64,000 nt of DNA from Owenia fusiformis. Lineage: Eukaryota; Annelida; Polychaeta; Sabellida; Oweniidae. Shown in pieces: positions 33,801-45,100 of the stretch (within the stretch, counting starts at the first letter, position 1; each line of letters starts with the position of its first letter). The notes under the pieces were generated by a model. The model had not been told where the DNA came from. It searched no databases and was given only the letters and a program-made list of their open reading frames with translations. The DNA is taken from NCBI GenBank assembly GCA_903813345.2, contig CAIIXF020000001.1, positions 7,195,098-7,259,097 on the forward strand. The letters run 5' to 3'. Position numbers and translations under genes: made by a program.

Positions 33801-35333
33801 CTGCAGACTACTTGAAAAACTGAACAGCTACGGCTTCAAGGGAAATCTTCTAAAGTGGCTGACTGCATTCCTGACAAACGATCTTCCCGAGAAAGTTAAA
33901 ACCACATTGAAAATTTTCGCCGATGATACAAAGTTGTACAGTGCTATACCCAGACAAGACGACATCACAAAACTACAAGAAGATATTAACGAACTTGTCA
34001 ACTGGTTGGATAAATGGCTCCTCAAATTCGACTCCAGCAAATGTAAAGTTCTCCATCTGGGGAACAATAACAGCAACCACAAATATACACTAGACAACCA
34101 ACCACTGGAAGAAGTCACCAAAGAACGTGACCTTGGTGTGACCATCGACCAGGATTTAAAGTTCCATGACCATGTCTCCAACTGTGTAAATAAAGCAAAT
34201 AAGATTTTGGGTGCAATTAAAAGAACATTCTCCAACAAAGATGCAGATATTTTCCTCCCCCTATACACGACTCTAGTCCGCCCCCACCTGGAATACTGCA
34301 CGGTTGCCTGGAATCCCAGATATCAATCGGACATTAACAAGATTGAGAAAATACAGAGGCGAGCCACCAAACTCATCACCGGCATGACTGACCTGTCTTA
34401 TGAAGAACAACTGAAGCAGCTACATCTATTTCCCATGACATATAGGAGGAAAAGAGGAGACTTAATTCAAGTATATAAAATCATGAATGACATAGACAAG
34501 ATAAAGCCATCCAATTTCTTTACCCCAAGTCATACCAACACAAGAGGCCACAGCCAGAAATTCTACAAATCCAGATGTAACCTTGCCCTGAGAAAAGGAT
34601 TCTTCAGTCAACGTACAGTAGGCGACTGGAACAACCTCCCAGAGAACATAGTTACAGCCCTAACATTAGACGATTTCAAAGCAAAGGTCGACGCCTACTA
34701 CTACCCAGACATGTAAGATCACAGGGAACCTAGGATGATCAGTTCACATTACACTAGTATTTTTGCCCATGTTCAAAATAATTTTAGTGCAACTGTCACA
34801 TTGAATTACACACACTACCGTCTTTGGGAAAAAAAATACCAAAGAAATTGAAAACTGCCCCATAAGAATCCATGTAAATAATAAAACCAGAAGGGAGGAC
34901 AACACAGGACTAACCTTACCCTCCTAAACATGCTGATGATGATAAGCGATAGTGAGGATTTGCAACAAATGAAAGCATAGCACGGAAGTTAAACCCAATC
35001 ACGGCAACAAGAACATTCAGATTAATAAATGAAAGCCGTGGTATTGGGTTTAACTTGTTGAACTAGGGTCAAAGGTGTCAACAGCATTGAAATTAATCTC
35101 AGCAGAACAATATAACAACAAAAATAAGTGATAATGTCTGAGTTTGAAATGGAAATACTACTAAATACATGTAGGTCAGGAAAAGAGAGAACAGGAAATC
35201 AGTGACAACACAATTGAACATTCAAAAATTCAGGATTTCAGTGCAGTTTTAAAGATATTTCAAAGAATATAAATGTAAGATATTACGTTTCACAGTTGCC
35301 CAGTTACTCACCTGATCTTCCGAATATATTCAT
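19117..35333 (-). CDS. PLEKHM1: PLEKHM1-family RUN and Rubicon-homology domain protein
   Basis: Sixteen exons on the minus strand splice in consistent phase: 35333-35312, 31041-30921, 30377-30299, 30064-30014, 29581-29486, 29150-29071, 28718-28519, 27000-26026, 25736-25609, 24619-24536, 21807-21705, 21512-21390, 20853-20741, 20244-20113, 19895-19725 and 19281-19117. They total 2643 bp, 880 residues plus TAA. The N-terminal RUN domain (about residues 8-205) and the C-terminal Rubicon-homology zinc domain (about 613-870) match vertebrate PLEKHM1 in order and motif. In vertebrates PLEKHM1 is a Rab7 effector joining late endosomes and autophagosomes to HOPS at lysosomes. Vertebrate PLEKHM1 also has two PH domains and about 1050 residues; I see none here, and exons 10 and 11 join in phase across the place where they would lie. 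DYEVI in exon 10 fits an LC3-interacting motif. Confidence 0.9.
20271..20505. mobile_element. MITE family B (CAGTAAAACC ends), copy 1
   Basis: ACAGTAAAACCTG on the left and GATTTTACTG on the right, with GGAACACCT / AGGTGTTCC inside each arm. Three more copies lie at 24322-24499, 25223-25411 and 29227-29385, all in introns of the same gene. Such ends resemble pogo/Tigger-like (Tc1-mariner) non-autonomous elements. Confidence 0.65.
20884..21002. mobile_element. MITE family A, copy 1
   Basis: Ends AAATGTCACCACTTGCCATT and GGTGGTGACATAAAAAC are inverted over about 12 bp. The inner right part (ACAATAACAATATATC) is shared with copies at 56497-57787 and 62273-62379. It lies in a PLEKHM1 intron next to exon 13. 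Confidence 0.75.
21971..22157. mobile_element. 187-bp palindromic MITE with TA borders
   Basis: TACAGAGTGAGCCAAAAA and its inverted partner ending TCACTCTGTA bound the element. The inner arms AACAAATGTAAATAACTCAG and CTGAGTTATTCACATTTGTT also pair, so almost all of it folds into a hairpin. TA at both borders suits Tc1/mariner-type insertion. Confidence 0.7.
22158..24321. other. PLEKHM1 intron 10, no exon seen
   Basis: AT-rich intron sequence. It holds a MITE at 23301-23404 and several CCATTTT / AAAATGGC motifs (22660, 22690, 22922). I looked here for PH-domain exons on the minus strand and saw none. Confidence 0.55.
23301..23404. mobile_element. TA-flanked MITE family C, copy 1
   Basis: TA, then GCCTTGCCCAAGTCGGT, 66 bp of palindromic core, ACCGACTTGGGCAAGGC, then TA. 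Perfect 17-bp ends and TA borders point to a Tc1/mariner-type MITE. A second copy at 27067-27163 lies in the opposite orientation. Confidence 0.85.
24322..24499. mobile_element. MITE family B, copy 2
   Basis: Ends ACAGTAAACCCT and AGGTTTCACTGT are inverted, with GTGTTCCACT motifs in each arm. It sits 36 bp below exon 10 of the PLEKHM1-type gene. Confidence 0.6.
25223..25411. mobile_element. MITE family B, copy 3
   Basis: ACAGTAAAACCTTTCTAATC and CAGGTTTTACTGT are the inverted ends; AGAGGTGTTCGGAT repeats inside the right arm. The copy is intronic. Confidence 0.65.
26026..27000 (-). CDS. PLEKHM1: PLEKHM1 exon 8: low-complexity linker
   Basis: A single 325-codon exon that enters in phase 1 after TTATTCAG and leaves in phase 1. 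It is disordered-looking: a proline patch (CSPPPAPVIEIP), an Arg/Ser basic patch (RSTKPRSRSGSGRHG) and, at about residues 370-405, a charged helical segment (EKYEARMKKREEDAAIEEFL) likely to form a short coiled coil. It replaces the region where vertebrate PLEKHM1 carries its linker and first PH domain. No PH signature is visible. Confidence 0.88.
27067..27163. mobile_element. TA-flanked MITE family C, copy 2
   Basis: It has the same 17-bp ends as 23301-23404 and TA borders, with the core inverted relative to copy 1. It lies in intron 7 of the PLEKHM1-type gene, 67 bp upstream of exon 8. Confidence 0.85.
27855..28453. mobile_element. TTAA-flanked foldback element (piggyBac-like ends)
   Basis: TTAA, AGGGGTATTCCTTGCCAG at the left and CTGGCAAGGAATGTTCCT, TTAA at the right bound 599 bp. 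The arms pair over about 200 bp (for example GGTCAATATTGATC, GCTGCCATCTTTT, AGGAAGTGA). The TTAA borders match piggyBac target preference. No transposase is present. Confidence 0.7.
28519..35333 (-). CDS. PLEKHM1: PLEKHM1 exons 1-7: RUN domain
   Basis: Exon 1 encodes only MNIFGRS and a split codon and is separated by a 4.3-kb intron. The next exons encode the RUN helices, with recognisable blocks ALKALQKEHINKDEV, CSALEAVFLHGLKS, DFWNFLCKFTHKDVIS, CRAWVRMALNDYLMESYLDA, YFYKRTSYLRDEEQPEILKS and ending NIWTPTPLILCGLLESQ. The basic CRAWVRMALND helix is the most conserved part of the RUN fold in this family. All donors are GTAAG, GTGAG or GTATG types. RUN domains bind small GTPases; in PLEKHM proteins this end contacts Arl8 and HOPS. 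Confidence 0.9.
29227..29385. mobile_element. MITE family B, copy 4 (degenerate)
   Basis: AAGTAAAACCAGTATTATG and the right end TAAAATGTTTTACT with GTGTTCCACT motifs. It is less well preserved than the other three copies. Confidence 0.5.
31894..32660. repeat. Tandem duplication of a ~380-bp segment
   Basis: 31894-32270 and 32272-32660 are head-to-tail copies differing by scattered substitutions and short insertions (for example an extra AAGTA in the second). They lie in the long first intron of the PLEKHM1-type gene. There is no coding content. Confidence 0.85.
32860..33097. mobile_element. Transposon end fragment rich in GGCC motifs
   Basis: A stretch of GGCCT/AGGCC and AAAATTTTG motifs with local palindromes, ending in a C run and GGTTCCCAGATCCGCCCCTG. 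Read inverted, the last part is CAGGGGCGGATC, a terminus common to invertebrate DNA transposons. Only one end is recognisable. Confidence 0.4.
33270..34716 (+). pseudogene. CR1/jockey-like LINE reverse transcriptase, truncated and broken
   Basis: A 5'-truncated non-LTR retrotransposon in PLEKHM1 intron 1. In order: CKSPGPDNIPARFL, an in-frame TGA at 33496-33498 within LPPI*KDGEITPIHKKGK, NYRPISLTCIL, QHGFVPGRSCSTQLL, FDFSRAFDSVPH (motif A), FADDTKLYSA (motif C), then a thumb and C-terminal region ending DAYYYPDM. Between LKWLTAFLTN and DLPEKVK the usual GVPQGSVLGP block (motif B) and the segment before it are missing in frame. The copy therefore could not make active enzyme. An imperfect 19-bp inverted repeat, TAGTTCAACAAGTTAAACC, flanks it near 33169 and 35047. 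Confidence 0.88.
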
Positions 35334-36125
35334 ATTGCTGTCAAGTGTTCAGTATAACGAAGACTAGCATTTTATTATCAATAGGGCCTAGTTGAAAACG
35401 ACTCAATCTGTGTTTTTGTTTTTCAAATAGGTCAAAGTTGAAATCCTATCCGCATTTTCGTATAAAACTAAAATCGACACCAATGGTATTTTACTGTTAA
35501 AATGCGTATTTATTAATTTCCAATTTATTAATATAATATTTTTTTATTTTATCTTCGATATTTGGTCGATAGAGTCACCCTGAAACTGCAACACAAAAAA
35601 GGGAAATTAAAATATGACGTCATGGCTATTGGGAATTACCTTTGTCAAATTTTGACATTTTCAAAATAAATATATTTTTTCATTCTTTTGCTTCGATAAA
35701 CACGGTATTTTTGTTCCGATATTGAAACAAAGTAAAGACATATGGGGAAGAAAGGTGAGTGTAACAAAAGAGCTTGGGAATGGACCAGGTCTTCTATTTT
35801 CAAAAAATTACACACCCCTTTTATCACATTGTCCATCAAGAATGGTATGTTGCAAATGTTACTTACAGTCAGTGTCTATTTTGAGTTTTAATGTTCCAAT
35901 CTACATTCGCTACATAACTAGTCAGCAGACACTTTCAATTATTAGTTCCAGTAGGCCTACTGACAGACTGATTCCCCTAGAGAAAGCCCATGCAAATAGC
36001 TACAGCTTCAAGATGCACGCCCAATCCGGGCGCCCAATACATTCAAGTTAATGTAAGCTGATGGGCAATTTGTATAACCATGAATTTGTTTGTAGGTTGC
36101 AGGTTATTAAAATAGGTCATATGTC
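35334..36125. promoter_or_regulatory. Divergent promoter region between PLEKHM1 and the caspase-like gene
   Basis: The two ATGs (35333 minus, 36126 plus) lie 792 bp apart, head to head. Between them are a perfect palindromic CRE, TGACGTCA, at 35615-35622 and an inverted CCAAT (ATTGG) at 35628-35632. GTTTGTAG and TTGCAG near 36092-36102 may be acceptors for an untranslated leader of the plus-strand gene. Shared control is inferred from spacing and motifs only. Confidence 0.55.
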
Positions 36126-39100
36126 ATGGGAAACAAACATGATAAGCCTGGACTCCCAACCATTGAACAAGCCACAGAACCCAATGTTGATATAAACAAA
36201 GGTTCTCAACCTATAAATGGAAGGAACAGTAATGAGGCACATGACAATCATGGAACAGTTGCAACAATACAGGGTGAGCTGAAAGAAACGCAGGGAGATA
36301 ACACTGAAGGTTGGGTTACAATATCATTGGCAACTCAAGATGCCTTGGTATTCAACCCACAGACCAGCTATACATTATGTGCAGGTGAGATAGCAGTATT
36401 AATGTATATACTAGGTTCAACAGTTGAATGGCATGAACCTCAAAAACTGATTCTTGTAGATATTAAGTGTAATCCCTTTAGTCTGTAAAAAGATGGACTT
36501 TAACTAGCATCCTCGAATCACCGGGCTTCGAAATCCAGAATACTTCTACCCCCTGCGATAAGCAGTTAGCATTTCCCCGATTAAGAACTCACAATTTGAT
36601 TCGCTGTCGCAACTTTGCGACAGCAATCATGTATACTTCATCTGCACATAATTAGATCACATGATTCAGTTAAATACTGGGCGCTTCCAAATTGGTTATA
36701 GCAGGCAGAAAGAAGGAGGTACGGATTCTGAACACCTGCTTAGGAGGATGTTAACTAGAGAATAGTCTGGTATTGCAACCAAGTGTGACTTTGTACTATT
36801 ACTATATTTATTCCAAAATTTCTAGTATGCAGTTTTGATTAAAGTCTGTCTCATTTTGTTTTACTAGGTGTAGGCAGACAGTTGAAGATGGACACAGGCC
36901 ATCTAGGCGTAGCGGCAGACAATGATGCTAACCTCATACACTCTGTGTTACACCAGAAATTTGACATTCCAGAGGTAACTGCAATAATGTTAAATTCCTG
37001 TAGTACATGCTTGTCCCTCATACCAATGTGTATTAGACAGACATTTTGGTCGGAAGTATGTGAATTAAGGAGTAATGTTAAGGTCTAGGTGTGATTTTGT
37101 TACTGTTATGTATTTGTCCCTACACTGATGGTATAATGTGCTATTTTCAGAAAAATTCCACGTTACTCTCGAGTGAAAAAGAAAAACAAGCTACATTAGA
37201 AAATATACAATGTGAATTACGAGCCAAGTCACAGCTTGTGGGGAAAGATGGTATTTTGGTTTTCCAGTTCTCCGGGCACTGTTACAAGCTGCAAACAGGG
37301 GAGGTGCTATTAGCCCCAGCAGATTGCATGCGCACTAGGAGTACAACTCTTACTATTCAGGACATTATTAACTGCATACAGGGCACTATTGCATCCTACT
37401 TTGTGATGATCGTTGATTGTTGCTATGCCGAACTTGTTGCCGAACAATTTATCCTAAAATGGGAAACATTAGTCCCAACATATATCCTTGCATCTTGCAG
37501 CTCGAAACAGAAATCATTATCTTTCAAAGATTTGAAGAATGGATTTTTTACTTATTTTCTTGTGAAATATTTTGAGGATTATAAAGAAAGGACATTCCCA
37601 ACTCTGACAGCTGTTGATTATTGTAAACCTCTCTGTGCAGCCATGAGTACACTTGTCAGGTATGTACAAAATATGTCCATGTGGTCCATTCTTTTCAGCA
37701 AGTTCTGATTGTTTCTTAAGGTAGATCTGCATGGTCACAATATTTAGTTATTATTCATGCTATTGGTTTTAATTATTTCCCACATTTTGTATGTACATGT
37801 AGATATTTACATGTTGCATGGTAGAGTATTGAACACATTATGTTTTGTTAAAATGTTGAAATGACATTTCCTCAATTGTGAATGTGCATCGTGCAGAACT
37901 ACCTCAGTCATATGAAAAAGATTTTCTTACAGTTGTACTTGTAAATGTGTCTGTTGTCTAAGTCTCTACATAAATGATAGAGAATTTATTATAGCACTAG
38001 TTCTAGTTTTTAAAAACATATTAAATACACAAGCTTTATTTCCTTATATTCATCTTGAATTTTCTCTTGTCAATTTCTCCTCGGGTCTATCATAACAGAT
38101 ACACTTGTCATGCATTATTTTAGCACCACTGCGGATGATAATGTGGAGTGAGTATGTCATACCATATAGCATTCAATACTTCTCCCTTTGGCATAAGCAA
38201 TAAGCATGCATACATGCAAGGAGGGTATATTGCAGTTTTATTGCTGAGCACTGATATTTGCATATGAAGTCTCCTTTAATTTTCCCAGGTTGTGGTATGA
38301 GAGTAGTGAATTTCTGAGATGGGGTGTTTAAATAAACTAATTATGTTCAAAAATGCATGCATTGAATTTTGCACATTAAATGGAATTACTAATTTGGATT
38401 TCTTGAGGCTAACTGCATATTTCCGACATTCATGGAGTGGGTTATAAATTAGTTCTTTACAGGGTGGGAACATTTTTTAAAATAACGCTACCTTTCAGCA
38501 TTATGTAATCCTAAATAATCATGCTTTGTAGTAGCGTTTTTGGGCCAACCTTGTAATATTACAATGCTTTAAGACCTTGGGGAAAATATTAAGGCTTTAT
38601 ATAGGTTACACATAATCCCTTTATTTTACTTTTTATTACCTTGCACCAAAACTGCTCTTCATAAATCTACATAATGGTAATAGTTCTACTCAGAATTGAA
38701 ATATAAAATCATAGGTTTTAAGCCAGTTCTGAACTGAGGCAGTTTGCATGTTACGTATATGTAGTTTCATATTTTTTATGAACATTCTTTCTATCACCTG
38801 AAGAATATGGATAATATGGCGGTCTCATTGGTGTGAAGATATTAGGACAAACTCAAATATTTTGATATTGTGATTTGTATATACAGCCCAGGGTATGGTG
38901 CAGATGCAGAGATGTCCCCCAAAGCTGTATTCTGTAACATACAGGTGCTAGAGGAGAGGGTGCTGGTTCATACTGGTGCAGTAGATGACATTGACTTCAC
39001 ACAGCAAACTGTAAGTGGAAAACACAATGGTTCTATACAGTTGTTACATGTTCTTATAGCTTTGCATTATAAGACCCATTACCAAATCTCCCTTCTTTCT

Positions 39101-42100
39101 TACTGTTGACTAAAGCCCCCACTGTCAATTCTGTGCATGTTGTCTTCAAAGGAAATACAATATATTTACTATAGATAGTTACTAAAGCACTTGGGTTCTA
39201 TATTGTAATTAGTTTATTTGGCAGCTTAGTAGAAAGGTGACGATGAGCATACATCCTGGAATTAACCATTACATTTCTGTTTTGAGTTAAACTTTTTGAT
39301 TTCATTTTAGTTTCAATGACCATGTTTAATGTTTACAGTATCCTTATGATTTTGCTGTGAAGTACCTGATGTTAGATCAAGCTATTGGGAAAGGCTGTAG
39401 TCTCCCAGAGGTACCACAAGCCGTTAAAGGTAAATAATTTATGGATTGGCAAGCCATACATGTGTTAGTTACTGTAGTCTGCATAAATTTGAAATTAATG
39501 ACACATTAAGGCAGGTCAAGTGTAATGGGAATTATGAATAAACAAAATATCATGAAAAAAATATGTATCTGCCATAATAAAATTGATTTGGAGGCAACAT
39601 AGCATTGGGATATTATGGCAAGCAGGTCCAAAATCAGCAGACCTTAATTAACATATAATAAGATGTTCCTTGTATTATAAATATGTTTAAAACTTCAGTT
39701 TGGTTGATGAATGATGCTACACCTGCCATGGAGAAACTGAAGGGGGCCAGCCTCATCCACCTGCCAGAGATGTTTAGTACAGTGATGGCTTTTCTTGCCC
39801 AGTCTGTGGCCAAACTCATGTACAAGGATGCATTGGACAGTACAGGCTCCCATGAACTCATATTTAGGGTGAGTTGTCTGTTCGTCTTGTCCCACATTAA
39901 CTCTCCTTGTGAAGTTGTCACAGAGGAATTTATCATTAATGGTGAATTGTCACACTTATTTTTTGCCTCATACTAATTATCTTTAAGGTGAGTTATCACA
40001 CATCGGTTTACCTTTAGCATGCCATGTTTATCTTTAGGGTGAGTTGTCGCAAAGGAGTTATCATTAGCGTGAATTGTTCCACAGGAAGTTAACATTAGTG
40101 AAAGTTTTTCACACATCTGTTTACATTTAGGAGACCAAGTATATGTATGTTTATTGCCGACCTGTGCCTGAGTCATAAAACCTCTTAAAGAAATATATCA
40201 TTTTGTGTCATAAATTTTAGAGTGATTGGTTCATATTGGCTTTCATCAGAGTCAGTGAGGCTTTGAGTCACGTGGATGAGAGTCTGCAGCCAGAGCTTAA
40301 AGACATGGAACATTTTCTTGAATACTACACAACGAAGGTAATCTTTATAAAATTAATTATGGACCAGTTCACAAATTAGGAATCAGGTATTAGGTTGCAA
40401 GTTTGTGTATTTTGTTACTTTCTCAAGTTTTCTGTGCTATTCATTTTTTCAGAATGTCTTAACAACTATGGATCCATAAATAATGATATTGAACTCAGTG
40501 AAATATCAAATGTTATTAAAAATATGAAAAGTGGTAAGTCTCCAGGACAACAGTGTCAAGATATAGGGACAGAAAATATTGACATTTTAAAAGTACCGTT
40601 TTTTTCGTTTTGTTATTATGGAAAGTCAAACATGACTATAGATGATGTTTTATGTAGGCATTTATGTATGATACTTAACCATACTCTACGAAGAATGGAT
40701 GATTTTTGTAGGCATTTATGTAGGCATTCTTAAAAAACGTTACTTTGCCTTAAAAACGTTACTTTATTGGACTTTAACTTTTCTCCTCGAAGAATGGATG
40801 ATTATATACTCCAGGACCAAGTGGTATTACAATTGAATTTCTTAAAGCAGCACCTGATATATTATTTCCAATTTTCCTTAATAGACTGTAACCCATTCTG
40901 TAGAAGTGCTCTAAAAATGCAACCTTCCTTACATGAAAGGTTACACATTCCAACCTATTTCAAACCATCTGTATGATTATACTGGACACTTTCTGGGTAG
41001 TTGGACTTTCTATAGGGGTGGCAGACGGCCCTAAGACCAATTTATACCCCTACCCCCAAAAAGCCATGGGGGTACTTTAATACCACCCAATAAAAAGAAT
41101 ACTAATGTATGTCAGATATTCATTGTTTTAAATTGGGTAGGGCATGTTATGGTTAATAAGTGCCAGAAATTTCCAATCTCTAACTTATATGGTTACCATA
41201 GAAACAGTATTTATATCTCGAAATATTCACAATTTGACCCCCTCCCAAATGTGTCCCTTTGTTCTCAAAGTGAAATATTTCAAAATCTGTTTGGATTTTA
41301 TGGCTGCTACTTGTCAAAATTTGTAAAATTATGTCTATATTAACACTAAAACACTTAAAAGTTGATATAATGATCCTATAAATCAATAATATTTATCAAA
41401 TATAGTCACACATAGCTGTTTTCAGGGAAAAGTGGGCGTGGCACTTTTTGGTACTTGTGCGCTTGTTGCAGCATTAAATGAAAAATGCAGATTACACTAA
41501 CAATAATTGACATTTAATTAGCATCTACTAATGTTGTGTAACATTGTAATATGTTCATTATCATTATTAGACACTTTAAATATTTTATATAAGTGTTATC
41601 CTAACCCTTCCCTATCATAGGTCATCAATGGTCAAATGAACTTTTAGTTTAAGTCTTATAGGGTCCTCAGTCTTTTAAGTCTGTCAAGAGTCAAGTCTTA
41701 CTTATTCATTGACTTGTTCCTAGAATATGTATGGATAAGTTCAAGTCATCTAGAGCTATGAGTTACAATTAATTAAACCTGCACATCGCTCCAAAACGCA
41801 ATATGTTGACATATATTGTTTTTACATTTTCAAGCTCTAAAATAAAGTTTATGTAAATAAAAATTGTTTTTTTCTGCGTAATATCAAAGAACAATCATTT
41901 AGTTAAAAAAAAAAAGGCGACCGCGGGATTCGAACCCGGGCCTCCCGCGTGCTCAGCGAGAATTCTACCGCTACACCACCGTATTTTTATGAATGATGGA
42001 AGTAATTAAACTCTACTTATTTTGAATGCTATGATTCGGAAGTGATGTCACGTTCTTCATTTAGAAACCTTTCCAAAATCATATCGCCGACTCCGATCGA

Positions 42101-45100
42101 AGCAAATTCAATGAAAAATCTTTGTAATGACACATTTATCGTAAGTATTTCTACACAAGATTTGCCCCATTTGTTCATCATTCTATAATCTTTCATTAAG
42201 CTCAAAATGATAAAGTTCACCCCCGAAACAACCCAAGATTGCGTTTCGGAGCGTAGTCCAGCTTTAATATGCTTGTTCAACAGGCTTCAATATTTAGAAC
42301 CATTTTACCATGTTTACTGCAATTGAAAAGTAATGAACAGTTCAATCCTTTTGGTATGATATTTGATGCCAGTGTGAATTGCATAACATTTATGATTAAA
42401 CTTAAATGAACTAATATAACTCTGGCTATCAACCCTTCCCTAGTATCCTTCACATAACCTCTAAATCATCTTCATATCCATGGCCTAAATAGGGAAGGAG
42501 GGAGGGATTACAAATAGTGACCGTGGATAATTTGAATCAAAGCAAGAAGACGTAATACTCAAAACTAGAAAGCTTGGAGACCATTTATACCCTTCCTAAT
42601 ATTTTGCCTAATACATAACACTAAAATCTATCAGACACTTGCTGATTCTTTTATCAATACCTCAACATCAGGCAATGCATGATCTATCCAATGGATTAAA
42701 GATTATACTTGATTCTAATATGGAAAAATTAATTTTTCGTATGAATTGCATAGAGCATCATTTTGCAGTTATAATAAAATGCATCCATTCATTCATTGGC
42801 TCATAGGTAACAAAAAAGCTATTCTCTGCAAAATAATTGCAAGATAAACAATTTACACATGTTTCTGATATGCTGTATTTTCAATGATTCCTTCAATAGT
42901 GGTTCGGTGTGGTCGCCGGGTTGGCCTAGTGGTTAAGGCATTGGTCTGAAAAGCAGGAAGTCTGGCTTCAAGCTGAAAAGAAGAGGTCTTGGGTTCAAAC
43001 CCAGGTCACAGCACTTCTTGTGATTTGTCGTTGACCTATGACTGCTGACCTATACCGGCGATTACTAGAGTGCTGCTAACTCGATAAAAGGCTGGCGCTG
43101 GCTAGAATTGTCTATGGTTCTCGCCAGGATAAAGTTACCAGTTCTTCAACTCGACAATGGGAAGAACTGCTCTACCTAAGTGACTAATATGTCATGATAT
43201 GACATCTAAAGAGTCAATAAAAAGATATATATATGTTTTTGAAATACTTCAAATAATTCCTAAACAAATCTGTTTAGTGTATGAAATCAAAAAAAAGTAG
43301 ATACATTTGTCCCATACTTGGACATGTTTCAGATACATATAGCAGGTTTATAAATACTTACATTTTTATCAGCGGGCAGATATAGCTAATGTCCCGGCCT
43401 GAGAGGGCAGATATATTACACCTGCCCACTAAGTCATAATCATCATTTGTGTATGATTAGCAATGAGGGAAGTAGCATACTTAATACATATGTTAATAAT
43501 CAATGATTCGAGAATATGTAGATGAATACTTAAAAAACAGGAGAATCCTCCTAAGGCCAAGAAAACAAAATTAGACATGAATACATTCACATGGTTGAAT
43601 TCTTTCTAACTCTGGCCAATTGAACAATGTGAACCAGATAAGAAAGATTGATATAGGATAAACAGATCATCCTATAGTCAGTTCATGCTATTAGGATTAT
43701 CCCTTGGCGAATATAATATATCTTCCCTCAGTACCTAAGGCCTTTGGCCAATAGAAAATATCTTCCCTCGGGACCTACGACCCTCGGCCAGATATATTAT
43801 ATTGGCCTCGGGATAATTCCAATACCCTGAACCTCATAGAGGATAATCTCTATTCGTCTTCATCAATTATTATTATACATATAAATCGGGATATAGATAT
43901 AACCTAAAGTAAGAAATCACATTCTCTAACCAGTAATATTTAATTTTAAAATTGGTAAATGATGATTTTGTCACAATAGAATTGATGACCATGATTTATT
44001 TGAGAGTAAAACAGACAAGACAAAGGCTAACAAAAATCTTTAAAAATTTGGGTAAAACATAAATATTTTAAAATTGCTTGTTTTTCATCATTATTACTTC
44101 GATCTCCAAACCCCAAAAATTGAGTGTTACAAATTGTTTCAAGTTAAAGTATGCCTTTCATGAGCAAACGTGTAATCTTGCCTTATCTAATTCATCTTTA
44201 TACAAACTACTAGATTCCAAATGCTATTTTACAGGATGGGTGTTCATGAAAGTAACACTAAACATCAATTTTGTCATAAACTGAACAATGCAGCTAATTG
44301 ATTCTCCCATCTAAGCAACAGAGCCTCTTTTAATATATTGTTATTTCAAAATTGCCTCTAATTCAAGTTCTTCAATCAAATCTAAAATGGACACAACTGG
44401 TAATATCTTTATACCATATGAGTAGAATATTTGTTTCTTTCAAATTCATGCTTTCGTTAGAAACATGGATATCACTAATTTATAGTTTTGATTCATATTT
44501 AAAATGGTGTGCATTATATATGAGGTTTAATTAATGGGAAGTTTTTAATACAGGGAAATACAATATATCTGAGGGAAATAGAATATACCTCCCCGAGGGT
44601 TTGAGGGTAGAATATTGTATTTCCCAAGGGTTATACCTTGTACCCAAAATTATTATCATATACTAAAATACGAAAATATGAGAAATTACACAGAATGAAA
44701 TTCCTGCAGGGGATTACTGACGGGTGATAAACCTGGCGATACATAGAGATTATCCTAAATGAGGTTCAGGATATTGGGACTATCTCGAGGCAAATATAAT
44801 ATATCTGCCCGAGGGCGATTATGACAGAGTGGGGAGATATACTATATCTGCCCGCTCGCAACGGGATGTAAAGCTATATCTGCCCCCTGATGAAAATATA
44901 AGTTTTTACAAACCTGCTTTATGTACCTGAAACACAACCAAGTATGGGATAAAGCGGGATATGCAGTACATGTATATCCCAATTCACCTAAGGTATCAAT
45001 TATATTCATGCATTTTATTTACCTATAACCCCGGGGGGTTCACTGTATATAAAACTCGACGGGGGTCCTAGGCTGAAGCCTCAAATATCAATATGTTCCC

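Noticed and set aside
19117-35333. Assignment to Rubicon (RUBCN) instead of PLEKHM1
   Set aside because: Both have RUN and Rubicon-homology domains, but blocks such as CSALEAVF-HGL, AW-R-ALND-LME-YL and EQPLIN-Q fit PLEKHM1/3 much better.
41917-41984. Functional tRNA gene
   Set aside because: U33 is missing from the anticodon loop and the acceptor strands do not pair.
42029-42280. Minus-strand open frame of 83 codons in the 6.3-kb element
   Set aside because: It runs into the right inverted end of the TTAA-flanked element and has no domain match; likely chance.
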